Assembly (NCBI GenBank): GCA_025093555.1
Contig: JAIWNF010000010.1
Location: 186,001 to 250,000 of the forward strand
Source of the DNA: Circinella umbellata
Lineage: Eukaryota; Mucoromycota; Mucoromycetes; Mucorales; Lichtheimiaceae
Direction of reading: 5' to 3'
DNA: 64,000 nt
Shown: positions 30,826 through 47,098 of the stretch, piece by piece
How positions within the stretch are numbered: the first letter of the stretch is position 1
Layout: each line of letters opens with the position of its first letter
Notes under the pieces: model-generated
Database searches by the model: none
Seen by the model: the letters and a program-made list of their open reading frames with translations, nothing else
What the model was told of the DNA's origin: nothing
Translations under genes and position numbers: made by a program

Positions 30826-32692
30826 ATGCTTCAACTCTCTCCTCACAGTACAGTATTTGGAAGCGCGCAAGGTCAAAAAGAAAGATCCCTACGAATGAAT
30901 ATGAACCAAGATGAAGCCCTTTCAAACTACAACGACTATAATGATCTTCTTCAATCCGAGGTGTATGTTGATCTCGAACGTTTAAGAATATTGGCTCGTC
31001 ATGGTATTCCAAATGAACTTCGTGGAGTGAGTAACTCTAGTTTTTTTTTTTTTTCTTCTTTGTATTATTTTCTCTTTTCTCTCTTTCAATGTTTGTAGTC
31101 AACACAGAAGACAAAGAGACTGAGAGAAACATCATAATGAACAACCACAAAATACTCTTTCTTTATCTTTTATCTTTTATTTTTTTTCGTATTGTTACAT
31201 ATATTAACATAATGAATGGATAAATAGGAAGTCTGGAAGTATCTTTTGGGTGTACAACAAGCAGATCGTTGTAAGTTTTAAAAAAAAGGGAAAAAAAAAA
31301 AAGAATAATATCAATTAATTAATTTATTTATTTATTATCATTTCTCACACTTTCATTTATTCGCATAAAATAGCCAAAGAATTAACTACATCAAAAGCAA
31401 GAAAGGAAGATTATGAACAAATAGACAAGACAGACTCCGAGATTTCAAAACGGATTCGTGGCGAAGTAACTCGATATCAACGACGAGTACCCCTGTTAGA
31501 CGGAAGACATTATATGAATCGCTTTGAAAATATCATTCTGGCTTACTTGAATGCTAATAGAGATGCTGAATATCATCCAGCTTTGATATCTTTATGTGCT
31601 CCATTTATTTATGTATTGGAAAAAGAGTGGGACGCTTACTTTTGTTTCGAACGTTTGATGCAAGCTATGGGTATGTCATATATGTACATGTAGAAGAATG
31701 CATATTACATGGGAGATATCACAAGGAGGAAGGGGATGAGAGGAGAAGAGGAGAGAGAGAGAGAGAAAGAGAGAGAAAGAGAACATGATGAGGCTGAGAA
31801 TTTTATAATTTACTTTTTACCTTTACTATTTTATAGACGAGGCATATCAAAGCCAGACTATCAAGGAAAACATTGCAAATTTCATGACATTGTTTCGTAA
31901 TGTGTTGCCAGAATTGTAAGTTGTCATGGCAAAACTTTAAAGGGAAACCGTTGCCAAAGCAACCGTTTCTGAACAACTTAATAATGTATGAATAATTTTT
32001 TTTCTCTCGTATATGTATATATATATATAAACAGATGTAATTATTTTGAAGAGGAAGAAGTGGATTTAAATGAGTGGGTAACATCCTGGTTACAACACTT
32101 ACTTTCTCGGGAAATGAAGTTTGAAGATATAGTACGGTTATGGGGTAAATATTTTAAAATAATGATACTAAATAATAATGATATCATTACAATAATCTTA
32201 GTGGCGATAAATGCTAAGCTACCTATCCCTATATTACTATAGATACCTATTTCGCTATGCCTGACTTTCTAGAGTTCCATCCATTCGTTTGTTTGGGTAA
32301 GTATTACTATCATTATTATTCAATGCGATGTTTGTTATTAAAACAGTTTTTTTTTTTTTTCTAATTGACCGGATGATTTGAATTATTCAGCGATTCTACG
32401 GAATGCAAAAGAAAATCTTGAAGATCTGGAACAGTCGGAGATCAGGACCATGTTGCTCCGCTTACCTTACATGGATATGCAACGGGTATGTTGCTTTTTT
32501 TTTTTTTGTAAAAAAAAAAATTGGATAGATGACCTGATCCATTTTGTTTCTTATATGGTGATTTACTCACATAATATACCTTCATTTTTGCTTTTTGTTT
32601 TTATAAAATTATATTAGACATTGGCAGAAGCATATAACTTGCGTCATGAAAGTATGGAACGACAAATATGTGAGGACGGAGATCTTTTATGA
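30826..32692 (+). CDS. TBC-domain protein (Rab-GAP family, atypical catalytic motifs)
   Basis: Eight exons: 30826-31026, 31228-31270, 31374-31670, 31837-31915, 32035-32144, 32243-32296, 32391-32485, 32618-32692, giving 317 residues. The fold is marked by RHGIPNELRGEVWKYLLGV (about residues 59-77) and later by EWVTSWLQHLLSREM and VRLWDTYFA, the last TBC motifs. TBC proteins speed GTP hydrolysis by Rab GTPases with an Arg finger (IxxDxxR) and a Gln finger (YxQG). Here the first position reads RIRGEVTRYQRR and the second motif is absent (LICSA-type segment SLCAPFIYVLEKEWDAYFCF follows directly). It may therefore be a weak or non-catalytic member. The start could also be the Met at 30895. Confidence 0.8.
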
Positions 32693-35309
32693 TCAATTAT
32701 ATATATTTCTTTTTCCTTTGGCATAAACGTAATGTTCAACAATATCATAAACAACACATACAATCAATAACAAACTACAACTTATTACGCGCACGATGCA
32801 CACTCTCGCACAACATACTTATACATACAATCTATCTTTGATCATTTGTTCTCTCCCCCCCCCTTTTTTTTCTTTTTCTTTTTTCTTTCTTTCTTTTTTT
32901 TTATACATATCACAACATTTGCATCTTTTGTTCTCCTCCCTTCTCTGTCATAGCACACACACACACACACACACAAACGCACGCTTATACTTCACCACCC
33001 TCCTCTTTTTCTTTCTTAAAAAAAACCCATTTATTCAAATCTCCTCCTTTGAACCTTCTCAACCCCTCAATCCCCCCCCCCAAAAAAAAAACATACATTC
33101 ACACACACGCACACGCACACACAAGTCGATTCTCTTTTTCTTTTCTTTTCATGTATTTTCTTTTTCAAAGTATAATTCAAAAGGATCATGAAATAATTGG
33201 GGGAAATCAATGTGGTACCCTTTTATTTCGATCATCTTTCTTTTTTTTTTCTAGGAACCTAGTACTATTACTACTACTACTACTACCACGATTTAAAATA
33301 ATTGATATATAGACATTTACATATATATCTCGGGGGAAAAAATAGTGAAGCAAAAAAAAAAAAAAAAAAAAAAAGTACAATTAGGCATGGCGTGCGAAAA
33401 CACTTTAATTTTATTTTTCTCGCACACACAAGAGAGAGAGATATATAGATTACGATATGTATAACACAAACTTGTGCATTATATAATAGATATATATATA
33501 CATATGCATATATAATCTTGATTTCACAAGGGGTTTGATTAATGGTATATGGGAGAATAAGGATGACGGGATGATCGTGGCGACTGAATAAAAAAAACCA
33601 GCATATGGGAAACTTGTCAGGAAAGCAAGGGAATATTGAATTATTAGCTTTAAATGTTATGGTTGTTACTGTTTACTACTAACTCATATATTAGATCTAC
33701 TTAGTAGCCTGTTATCTAATTATAATCACATTATCTTAAAATAATAATTGGATCTGGAGTTCGTTATACAAAATCACAAGATAAGATCACAAGAGCAACA
33801 AATTAAAAAAAAGATAAGATGTCGGCTTGGTTGCTATTTTATAATAGATAGTATAATTAGAGTTTCATTGTTATTGTACTACTTGCAAAATAAATACTAA
33901 CTAATAACCATGTAATTAGTATCTGGAAAAATACTAATCAGTTACATTGATTTTTATTCCTTTGCATCATGAAACATTTTTAACATTTAGATTTATATCA
34001 GAAATTTAACACTATTGACGTATATACTTTGTACTTATATCTTGTCATCCGATAATCATCTACGTACGACGGGTCCGGATGAATAAATAATACTCCATTT
34101 AGGCTGGAAACAAACATCAAAATATAAAAAATGGATTTCAGTCTTTAAAAAAAAATTAGGATTATTCTTTCTATTGTTCGGTACATAGGTGCCTGTTTTA
34201 CTACTTGGCGAGCCTTTTTCTACGTACGTACACAGTAGCAAAGTTATAAATACTCACTGACCAAATTGGTATACAATAAGTAGATGATTGTCATTACTGG
34301 TTCAATTCAGGAATTAAACCTGTTTTTTTTTATAATTATTAGCAGTAAAGAAAAGCTATAATATACTCGATAACATTACCTGTTTTTACCAGCACACCTG
34401 TATAATCGAAAAAAGTACGTACATACGACATTCGTATCCAACGAAAGAAATTACATAAAGAATACTCTTTCATTTAGCCTTTCCGTAGATATACTATAGG
34501 CGCTATTCTTTTCTTAACACGTATCTACGAGCTGACGACGTTTAGTCGAATTGCTCGAGCATGAGATCATTGAATCATTACTTTTTATAATCTTTTTTTT
34601 ATGATTAGCATTCTTGTGTATATACATTCCTGATATAGGAACAACCATGATCAATTTCTGTAATTATCTTGTAGGAACAGATGAAACATGCGTTGCTTTT
34701 GTTGCTCTGTTACAGCTTATTGTTTTTAGTTTTATTACGTAGGAAAAAGAAAGAAAAAAAATATTCACTACTACTATTGCTAATAGATCAGTATAGAATG
34801 TAATACCATGTGATAGATCACTATTTTTATATCTTGGCATTAATATTTGAAAAGTGATGATAATGTTATATAATAAGACGTATTATATAATGATAGAATT
34901 AAAGATAACAAAAGTATGCAAATAAAAAAAAAAGAAGAGAAATGTTACTATATTACTATTATAATGTATTTTGTGATGTGTTTTTTTTTTCTTTCTTTCA
35001 GATTTTTTTGAAAAGAGAACTTGAACAAATACGGGGGAATAAATTGATGACGATACTAATAATACTAAATGATAAGATCTTTGATAAATATGTCATAAAA
35101 AAAAAAGGAAAGAGAAATAAAATTCTTGAATGCAATAAATACATGAAAAATAAAATAAAAATTATTACTAAAAGTAAAAATAAATAAATAAATAATTGAG
35201 AAAGGAGATAATAATGGATGAACTAAAGAGGAGAAGTTAAAAAAGATGTAAAAAAAATTGAAGTCATACTAATAAATACGCATGCGGATTATAATGTGGA
35301 AATGAATGT
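32693..35309. other. Intergenic (convergent), low complexity
   Basis: About 2.6 kb between two 3' ends. It includes (CA)n at 32954-32974 and 33100-33122, pyrimidine runs at 32850-32900, an A-run at 33352-33374 and an (AT)n tract near 33480. Open frames here follow the repeats and are not credible genes. Confidence 0.5.
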
Positions 35310-37563
<2,254 letters not shown>

Positions 37564-38042
37564 TTGCTTACTATTAAATTTAATTTGTTCGTTTTTTTAA
37601 TATAACTGTGTTACTCGAAAAAAAAAATTATGAATGGTGTAAAAAAAATAAAATAAATGGTGTTCTTTTTTCTCTCTTTTTTTTTTTCGTAATGTAATAT
37701 AAAAATCGTTTAATGAATTATTTCATAAAAATTGTGTTTCTTTTTTGGAAAAACGATTGAAAAAAAAAAAGGAAAAAGAAAAAAGAAAGGAAAAAAAATA
37801 AAAAATAAAAAATAAAAAAGTTAGAAACTTGTTTTTTTTTTTTTTCTGAAAGAACTAAAAAAGCTTAAACTCCTTAAAAAAATAAAAAAAATCCTCTCTC
37901 TGTTGTATCACATTGATATGGAGTTTGGGGTTGTACAAAAAGATTTGTGCACAGAGCTAAACCTGAATTCAAAAAATTTATTCTTTCTTTCTTTTGATGG
38001 TTGCTTATCAAAAAAAAAAATATCCTATAACTTATTATTAAA
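37564..38042. other. Divergent promoter region
   Basis: These 479 bases separate the start codons of the YANK kinase (-) and the Vrl1-like gene (+). They are AT-rich with T-runs at 37676-37688 and 37833-37847. No specific operator can be named. Confidence 0.5.
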
Positions 38043-41000
38043 ATGGCACATCCTCTCCTTGAAGATATATTCAATGAACCCGCACTTTGGGTTCATCAAA
38101 AAAAGAAATCAAATACAATAACAACACTTATCTTATTACCACCTGTAGATACTCTTCCTAAACCCCCTAGAACTTTTGATTATTTAGGTATGTATATATA
38201 TATATACTTTATCTTTATTATCAGATTATATATATGCAACTCAATTTCTTACGGTGCGGCCCTTTATATATATAACAATACCCCATTTTATTTAGCAAGT
38301 AATGTCATTCCTATCGATCTCAATGACCTTAACTACCGTCAACCAAGACCTTCTCTTTCAACTTCTTTATCACGTATAACATCACCACGTACCCATCGTA
38401 GCGGTAGTTTTTCTTGGGGCGATCATTCAAATAACAAGAATGAATTTAAAACAATGAATGGCAAAGTTATTTCAACCATACGTCACATTCATAATGACGC
38501 TATTATTTATAATCAAGACGATTTTGTTTCTTGTATTTTAATATATCTTGGTGCAAACACACTCATTATACCCCGTGATATTACCATGACGACGAAACGT
38601 GTGAACAATAACATTGATAATAGTAACACGAAAGCAGTCAGTAGACGAAATAGCATGGAAAGAAACAAAACCATGACTACCACTGTTACCAAGAGTCATA
38701 AACTAACTCATCATATTAATAATAATAATAAGAGTGACAAGAAAAATAATATCACAACCAATAGAAAAAGAAGTATTTGTATGGAGGATGACACTCATCT
38801 ACAGGGTCGAAACAAAAAAGAAAAAGACAATCCAAACACCTCTTCTTTTTCATTATTACACCTATTTGACAAGGAATTATTAAATACATCCATAAGGAAA
38901 TTTTGTGATAAGACATTAATAGATGATAATATTGCATCCATTCATAATCGTATGAAAGAAATTTTGGATACTACATTTGTAAGTTATTATTATTAGAAAT
39001 AACTCTCCTCCCCTCCTATAATTGAAAATTATTAACCACGTATTTTATGGGGGGGGGCGAATTTTTTCATTTTTTTTATATAAAAAAAAAATTAGACTGT
39101 GTTGGATGAAAATAATAATAAAGAACTCGATCATTTATTAAAAGATATTGAAGAGGAGGAAATCTATGAACAGTTGGAGAGGTACAAACCAAAAAAAAAA
39201 ACTGCTTTTTTATGTAACCGTTCATGAGTAGTAGGAAAAAAAAAAAGTTAAACGTAATTAATAAAATATATTATCATTTTTTTTTTTTGGTTTATCAGTT
39301 ATTTTCAAGAAGAAACATATGATGTGGTGTTTTATAAAATAACCCAATTATTACTTCCAATGGATTTAGAAGTATCACGCGTGCTTGAATCCATGATGCA
39401 TTTGGATTTTGTTCAAGTAGGTTTAAAGGCAAAAGAATGTCAACGAGTAAAAAAAGCGGTCAGTGCGTTACGTAAAATTGGATCCGTACGAACACCCACT
39501 GACAAACTTGAATGTTTAATGACGACGATCACTATTTTATCTGGTTAGTTTCCCAAATAATTGCTTCAGCTTATTGTGTATAATATATGACTCATCAATA
39601 TATATATAATTTAGAGGATGAAGTAGATACAGATTCTCTTATGTCATTACTCGTTCTCACTTTGATTCGTAGTCGTATTCCTCAATTGGTTGCAAGTCTT
39701 ACTTATATCAAGGTAATATGAATTGGATTTTTTTTTTTTTTTTCAAAATGAATGATATTCAAAATTTCAGTATTTTTTTTTTTTTCAGGAGTTTACATTT
39801 CAAAAAAATCTTGGAGTGGGTCAACATGGTTTTACTTTAAGTACTTTGGATGCAGCTTTACAATACATTTTAGAATCAAGAGTTGATTTATCTGCTATTT
39901 CTCATCGAAATTACTTATTTTGGAAAACACTGGAAGAAGGAAATCCAATGATTCCTCCTCTTTCTTTACAACAGCAAGAAGAGAATGATATAAAAGAGGA
40001 TACAAAGGATGAATTTAAATCACTTGCTCAAGTTCGTGATTGTCATGGTAATAATGCATTATTGATTGCTGCAGCAGCAGGTCAATCTAAAAGTGTCGCT
40101 TATCTTCTTGATACATTGGGATCCAGTACACATAATGATATGAATGATGCAGGTGAAACTCCACTCATGTTAGCCGTGAAATCAAGATCAGTCGATACGG
40201 TTCAAATATTATTAAACAAGGATTCATTTACGCGTAACAAGGCAATTCACAGTAAAAATAGAGAAGGGGATTCCGCATTACTTTTAGCATGTGCATTATC
40301 CAATAACAATCATCAGAGCGATTCAACAACTTTAAAACAACAAGAGCAACAACAAGAAATCATAAATTCATTATTATCTATAAAAAATCAATGGGATAAG
40401 AATCGATTAGGACAAGGACCTCTTCATATTGCAATAACAACGTCCACTACAGAAACATCGCTTTATTTAATGGATCATATACCTCAGGATGAAGAGAAGA
40501 ATATAAATAGAGTATTAGAATGGCAAAATAATCAAGGAGAAACATTTTTACACCTTTGTCAAGATTCAAAAATACTTGAGAAGTATTTTTTAATGATTTC
40601 TAGCAATCATCCAATCGATCATTCGGTTCTTGATATCCGGGATCGTCAAGGTCGTACACCGCTATTGGCATGGGCTGCTAAAAATTATATTCACATGTTA
40701 GATGCATATATCCAGTATATTGACACCAACAAAGAATATACCCGATTAGGAAAAAGACGACTTTATGTAACTGATTCAAATGGAAGAACGTGTCTTCATT
40801 TACTTGCTATGTATAATAATAAGAAATTAGCTCCAATGTCGTCATCTTCGTCATTACTCTCATTCGATAGTATAACAAGTAATCAACAGGATGATCAACA
40901 ACAGAAATCTCAACAGGTTGATGACGATACTACTACTATTAAGAAGAATCAACTAAGAAGAATCATAAAAACTTTAAAAGATCTTGTCGATATTCGTGAT

Positions 41001-43380
41001 TCTATAGAAGGCAATACACCATTCCATCTTGCAGTGATGAATATAAATAACAAAACAAGATATTTTTTAGACTTTATTCAAAGTTTAATATTTGATGCAG
41101 GTGCACAATTCCATGTTCTTAACTTTCGTGGGGCTAGACCAAGTCACGTTTGTCAAGATCCATTCATATTGACACTTTTAGATGGTAAGTTATAGACATT
41201 TCGTTATATCCCCTCCCCTACTCCCCCTCACCCCCCCCCCATATTATTTTATTTATTCTAAAAAAAAACGAAAAAAAATTCTACTTTATTTATCTAACAC
41301 ATCTTACAAAAAGATATTGCACTTCAAGTTAAAGAAGGTGTAGATAATTGTGATTATCAATGGGTTGTTACACGAGCCATCACCATAGATAGTAACCAAA
41401 AAGAAGTTTATTATATTATTCAAAGTGGAAGTCTTGAAGTGGTAAAAAAAATATATATATATTAAACTTTGGATTTTGGCTCAGCCAAGTATATTATTAC
41501 TATTTGAGAGGTGCGGGGGAGACACTCGAACCCCAAACCAACGTTTTATTTATTTATATATAATATTTTAGGGATCCAGCACAGTAACAGATTCAAGAAC
41601 TGTAAAACGACGATTCAAAGACTTTCAATTATTAAGAAAAGATCTACTCCATGAATTTCCTGAAGTTTTTTTACCTACACTTCGTCATCTTTTTGATCCA
41701 GAAAAAATTATATCCTTGATTCACAATCCATATCCTATGCATATTTTAGAAGAAGCGGTTGGAAGATTGAATCGATTTATGGAATATCTTTGGGAACATC
41801 CGATATTACGAAATCATGAATTAGTACATACTTTTGTTCGATCTCCTGAACTTGAGGTAAAAAAAAAAAACGAATAGAGAAAAGAAAAACTCTTTATTAA
41901 AGGGGGCTTTTTCTTTTTTTTAATTTTAATAATATAGAGAGATGTTATTCTTCATGCATCATTAGCTAGAAGACATCTTTTAATTGAAAAGATATGTGAT
42001 ACATATCCTTCTGAAACAGACCTGGGTGGAAGTGATGATAAAGAATATTTTTTTACATTTGCACAAACTACAATTGAACCTTTACGTGATGCTTTATTAG
42101 GTGTGGTTAGAGCAGGTCGGCGTGTCACAAGATCTAATCAAGGTAATGAAATTAAACAAAAAGCGCGGGAGGATGATATCTAGTTATTATTGCTCCCCCA
42201 TTATTATTAAACTTGTTTGATTTAAACGACGATCTTTATAGCATTGGAACAAATGATACAAGAAGTGGCTCAAAGATTACAAACATCATCAACAATAACA
42301 ACAAAGACAAGAACAACGATGGCGATCAAAGTCTGTGCAAGAATGACATGTGATACAGTGGTAAGATGCCTTTGGGATTCAAAGTTTTTTTTTTTTTTTT
42401 TGTGGTTTCAGGAATTGGCTTGCATATATTTTGTGCATATGTTCTTTCTCTAAGTTCAAGTGGCTTTATGCATGCTTGTGTTTGTGTTTGTGTGTATGTA
42501 TATGATAATTTATTGTGTGATATGATGGCTAAAAAAAGGTTATTGCTGATCCATTCCATTTTTTGATATGTCGCCGACGAAATAATAATTTGTTGTTGTT
42601 GTTGTTGTTTGCGAACTTCTCTTACAAATCATTATAGTATGGTTCAAATTCTATATGGGAAGAATTAATACATATATTTCAATTCATGTATGATATAAAT
42701 GATGGAATATTGGTAATGTTCATTTTTTAAAAAGAAAAAGGGAGGAGGAGGAGAGGGGGGGAGAGGGGTGGGGGGGAAGGGGAGAATAGTAATATTTAAA
42801 GTTTCATTTATTTCACAGACTGCGCTGCAGGGACCACTTTATCTCCTTACTCAACGACATGAACTCCGTATACAATTAGAACAACAAAGAGAACGTTTAA
42901 GAAAAGCTAAATCTTGGAATGAAGTATTTTCAACACAAGAACAACGTCGAAATATAGAACAAAGTAAAGAACAAGTTGTCAAGGTAAAAACCAAAAAAAA
43001 AAAAAAAGAGCGTGTTATATATATATCGAAAGGCGGGGATTTTATTTTTGGGGGGGGGAGGAAATACTTTTATTTTTAATCGAGAACCTTTTTAAAGTGG
43101 AGATTGAAACCTTCTTTGTAAAAAATAAAAAAAAAAAAATTATTTATTATTATTATTATTATTGCTATCAAAAAAGATACTAGAAAAACTCGCGCGAACG
43201 GGTAGTCAAATTATCCAATCACACCAAATGATTAGTGATGAAATGGCCCATTTTCATCGTGTACACCCCGACGAATTAAATAAATGGATACGAAGGATAG
43301 TAAAAAATCAATTGAAAAAAGAAAAATTGAAATTGAAATGGCTTGAAGAAAACTTATATTTTTCTACCCGAAAAAAATAA
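38043..43380 (+). CDS. VPS9-ankyrin-PX protein, Vrl1/VARP-like endosomal Rab-GEF
   Basis: Thirteen exons (38043-38187, 38296-38978, 39096-39181, 39299-39543, 39615-39712, 39789-41184, 41314-41441, 41572-41856, 41938-42142, 42242-42360, 42638-42712, 42819-42983, 43177-43380) join in frame to 1277 residues. The N-terminal 280 residues hold a low-complexity Asn/Lys/Thr part. A VPS9 domain (about 300-440; TPTDKLECLMTTI, LLVLTLIRSRIPQLVASLTY) is the Rab5-family exchange domain. Ankyrin repeats follow (about 490-880; GNNALLIAAAAGQSKSVAYL, GETPLMLAVKSRSVDTVQIL). A PX domain comes next (about 900-1010; TVKRRFKDFQLLRKDL, FLPTL). The end is helical, BAR-like (QGPLYLLTQRHELRIQLEQQ). The same order occurs in yeast Vrl1 of the VINE complex. 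It probably acts on endosomes in protein sorting. Confidence 0.85.
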
Positions 43381-44351
43381 AAGGGTTAGAAATGATTAGA
43401 TAAAAATATTTATTATATATAAAGTTTAGTCTAAGAGAGAGAGAGAGAGATGGCTTGTAAAACGTTGTAATATTATTATTCTCTCTCTCTCTCTTTTATA
43501 TATAAAATAATACTAATAACTAAATACTAAATACTTATAATTATGTTATGGGTTGTTTGTTGTGTAATGGTGTTGCTTACTAAATGGAGTTGAAAACCTG
43601 TTTGACCGCAATCAAACTCGTTAACCCATTATAATTTCGATCCATTTCAAACAAAAAAAAAAAAGTCTAATCTCTTTTCACCCCATCCCAACGCGATCGT
43701 TTTTATTTATTATAACTTAAAACGGGGCGCACTCTTCTTCGAATTGTATATTGTATATCTCTAAGTTTTTTTTAGTGGGCCCGGTTATATATATATATAT
43801 ATATATTTTTCTTGTGTCTCCTTCCTATCTTTTCCCACCTTTCTACTTCTTTTTTTCTCTCTCCCCCTTTTTTTTTTTTTTTTTTTCAATCCCCCATTTT
43901 TTTTTCTCTCTCTCTCTTTTCTCTCTTTTCTCTTTTCTTCTTTTCTTTTTTTTTTTCCCCTTTTTGCATATACCTGAAACCATAACAACAACACCAAAAA
44001 AAACCCTTCAAACTAAATTATACATTTTAAAATCTATATTATAATTTATATAAATATCTAACAATTATAATATAATCAACAACAACAACAACAACAAAAA
44101 GAAACGATACCCCCCCTGGTGCGAGAAAGAAAAAAACAAAAACACCCAATACGAAATATATTTTATTCCCTCCAGTAACGACGACAACCAAACAATAACA
44201 GTGGCTCTTTTATATATATACTCGACCTCGTTTCAATAAAATAATAAAATAAAAACGTAACAATATAACATTCTAAATACCATCATAAAAAAAAAAAAAA
44301 AAAAGGTCGAAAAAAATAAAATAAATTTCAACATATTTATAACGATCCATC
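43381..44351. other. Promoter/5' region of the G-alpha gene
   Basis: About 970 bases between the Vrl1-like gene and G-alpha on the same strand. It carries a GAGA tract at 43435-43450 and a CTCT tract at 43480-43494 (able to pair), an (AT)n run at 43784-43804 and a long pyrimidine tract at 43805-43965. An A-run precedes the start codon (44288-44304). Confidence 0.55.
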
Positions 44352-45715
44352 ATGGGCTGCTGTCAATCTGCTGAACGTGTTGAAGAAAAACAACGTAACC
44401 AGGAGATCGAAGCGCAAATTAAGCGCGATCGTGCCAATATGAAGATGGAAATAAAGGTGTTATTGTTAGGTAAACAAAAAGATGAACCTATTTTTTTTTT
44501 AAAACAAAAAAAAATCGCATCATTTTTAACACACATTTTATATATAAAAAAAAAAAAATTTTTTTCTGTCATTTAACCAAACCAAAAAAAAAAAATCATT
44601 ATATATATATACATCATCAAACCATCAAACCCATCAACACATCGAAATATATATAAAATTTAACAATGATTTAGGTGCTGGAGAATCAGGCAAATCAACA
44701 ATTTTAAAACAAATGAAACTTATTCACGATGGTGGATATACACCAGAAGAACGAGAAAGTTTTAAAGAAGTTATTTTCAGTAATACGATTCAATCCATGC
44801 GGGTGACGATGGAAGCGATGCACGAACTGGGTATAGGATTTCGTAACCCAGAAAACGAAATTCATAGACGACTGGTCTTGGAAGCGCCACCTCAAGTGGA
44901 CTATTTAGGACATGAACTCGTGGAAGCCATTGCAACCTTGTGGGATGACCCCGCCGTACGTGAATGTGTAGATCGAGCCAATGAATTTCAATTGAATGAC
45001 TCGGCACGGTAGTAAGTAAACACCCCAAATATTTGTATATATACACACACACCCTCCTCTCTCTCTCATGAATTATCATTTATAATTTATTATTATTATT
45101 TTAATTTTTAGTTACTTTGATTCAATTTTACGTATTGGTCAACCTCATTATATTCCAAGTGATCAAGATGTATTACGAAGTCGTGTAAAATCAACAGGTA
45201 TTACAGAAACAACGTTTGCCATTGGTGATTTGACCTATCGTATGGTTGATGTGGGAGGACAACGATCCGAACGTAAAAAATGGATCCATTGTTTTGAAAA
45301 TGTGACTACATTATTATTCCTGGTGGCTATTTCAGAATATGATCAAGTATTATTTGAAGATGCATCCGTCAACCGACTTCAAGAATCATTGACTTTATTC
45401 GATTCCATTTGTAATTCTCGATGGTTTATTAAAACCTCTATTATTTTGTTTTTAAACAAAATCGATTTATTTGCCGAGAAATTACCTCGTTCTCCTTTAT
45501 CGAATTATTTTGATGATTATAAAGGAGGAGATCGATACGATGCTGCTTGTCAATACCTTTTACAAAAATTCGTTTCTTTGAATACGCGAGCAGATACAAA
45601 ACAGATTTACACTCATTTTACTTGCGCTACAGAAACGAAACAGATCAAATTCGTTATGAATGCGGTTAATAATATCATTATGCATGAAAATTTGGCAAAG
45701 GAAGGCTTACTGTAA
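44352..45715 (+). CDS. Heterotrimeric G-protein alpha subunit
   Basis: GTP-binding alpha subunit that relays signals from seven-helix receptors. Exons are 44352-44469, 44675-45011 and 45112-45715, giving 352 residues, the usual length. MGCC at the N-terminus fits myristoylation of Gly2 and palmitoylation of Cys3. All GTPase motifs are seen: P-loop GAGESGKST (about 40-48, split by intron 1), switch I RSRVKSTGITE with the catalytic Arg, switch II DVGGQRSERKKW with the catalytic Gln, NKIDLF and TCATET. The C-terminal receptor contact reads ENLAKEGLL; the Cys four residues from the end that pertussis toxin modifies is absent. Early-diverging fungi have many G-alpha copies, so the exact group is not assigned. 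Confidence 0.96.
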
Positions 45716-46128
45716 AAAAAATAACAACAACAAACAACACCACTACCACTACCACTACCACTACCATCACTTCACTTCGTTTCCCCCCCAACTCTCTTCA
45801 ACAATCGAACCCAACTATCTCGATTTATTTTTTTTTATTATTACTATTATTATTATTCTTATTATTATTATTATTATGGAAAAGGAAGAAGAACAAAAAC
45901 AAAACGAGACGAAATTGAAAACAAAAAACAAAACAAAACAACAAAAAAATAATAATAACAATAACGCGGCACCTTACGAAAATGATGACAAGGAAAAAAA
46001 CCAACCTCATTTTAACCCTTATAACCCGAAATATATACACAACAACACCCACATTTCCTTCCTTCCCTTTCTTCTTTTTTTATACATATATTCTCTTTTT
46101 TTTTATATTATTATTAACTTGTTTAGCA

Positions 46129-46167
<39 letters not shown>

Positions 46168-46777
46168 ACTCTTCATATATCACTTACCAAGAACACCTCA
46201 CACGTACACACCTCCTTCTTCTGTTTTTTTCTTTATATTACAAATGACACTATCTTAAAAAACAAATCCAAATCACTATTTAGTTACTTGGTAAGCCAAA
46301 AACATGAGGTTTTCTTTTGAAAAAAGTGTTATAATTTTTCTTTTTTTTTTCACTCTCTTTTCTCCATCCATCTTTTTTCAAATCCATACACACAAACACA
46401 CACAGAATATATCATCCATCTCTTTTCTCTTTTCTCTTTTCTCTTTCTCTTTTTTTTTTGTACACCATTTTTTAATCTATTTTTTTTTTCTTTTATTCTA
46501 TATACTTTTTTTTTATATATATAAAAAAAAAAAAATCAAAAAAAAAAAAAAAAACTTATGTGTGGTGGTCCCTCATTTTTTTTCTAAAGGGAACTTTCTT
46601 CTTCATTGTGTTACCCAAGAGGACTCTCTCTCATTATTTACATATATATACATTCCCAACTTTTTCTGTCAGTTTTATCAAATTTTTGTCACACCCACGC
46701 TTTCATTATTACATGCTTGTACAAAAAAAAAAAACTATAAATCTTTTTTAAAAAAAGTAATGTAAATGAGTTCTATG

Positions 46778-46819
<42 letters not shown>

Positions 46820-47098
46820 ATTATAAAAGGGGAGAGGGGGGGAAAGGAGACTTGGAAAAATTCGTTCGGTTACTTTTTACCATTTTCATCCCCAAAAATA
46901 AATTAAAAGTGTATAAAAATAAATAGAGTGCGCGGTAGTAGTTTATAGTAGTTAGCAGTTAGTAATATTATTATTTTTTATTATAAGTAATAGTGAGGCT
47001 TTAATTCAAAAGGAATAATAATAATAATAATTAATAGGAATACAAAATGACGATCTTCACCATATATGTAGTTATTCGGGGATTTATAACTTTTTGTT
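45716..47098. other. Convergent intergenic region with microsatellites
   Basis: Between the 3' ends of G-alpha and the Rap-GAP gene. It has (ACCACT)n near 45740-45765, (ATT)n at 45836-45876, (TC)n at 46134-46162 and (GT)n at about 46782-46817. Long open frames here are repeat artefacts. Confidence 0.55.

Noticed and set aside
41500..41545. tRNA T-arm-like string (CACTCGAACCCC) in an intron of the Vrl1-like gene
   Set aside because: No acceptor, D or anticodon arm can be folded around it.
43435..43494. Pairing GAGA and CTCT tracts as a terminator
   Set aside because: They are simple repeats able to pair, but such hairpins are not polymerase II terminators and nothing else supports a function.
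45660..46320. Open frames of 112-195 codons on the + strand after G-alpha
   Set aside because: They translate microsatellites and T-runs; one overlaps the G-alpha end in another frame.
46304..46765. 153-codon ORF
   Set aside because: Composed of Phe/Ser/Lys runs from T- and A-rich tracts; no conserved feature.
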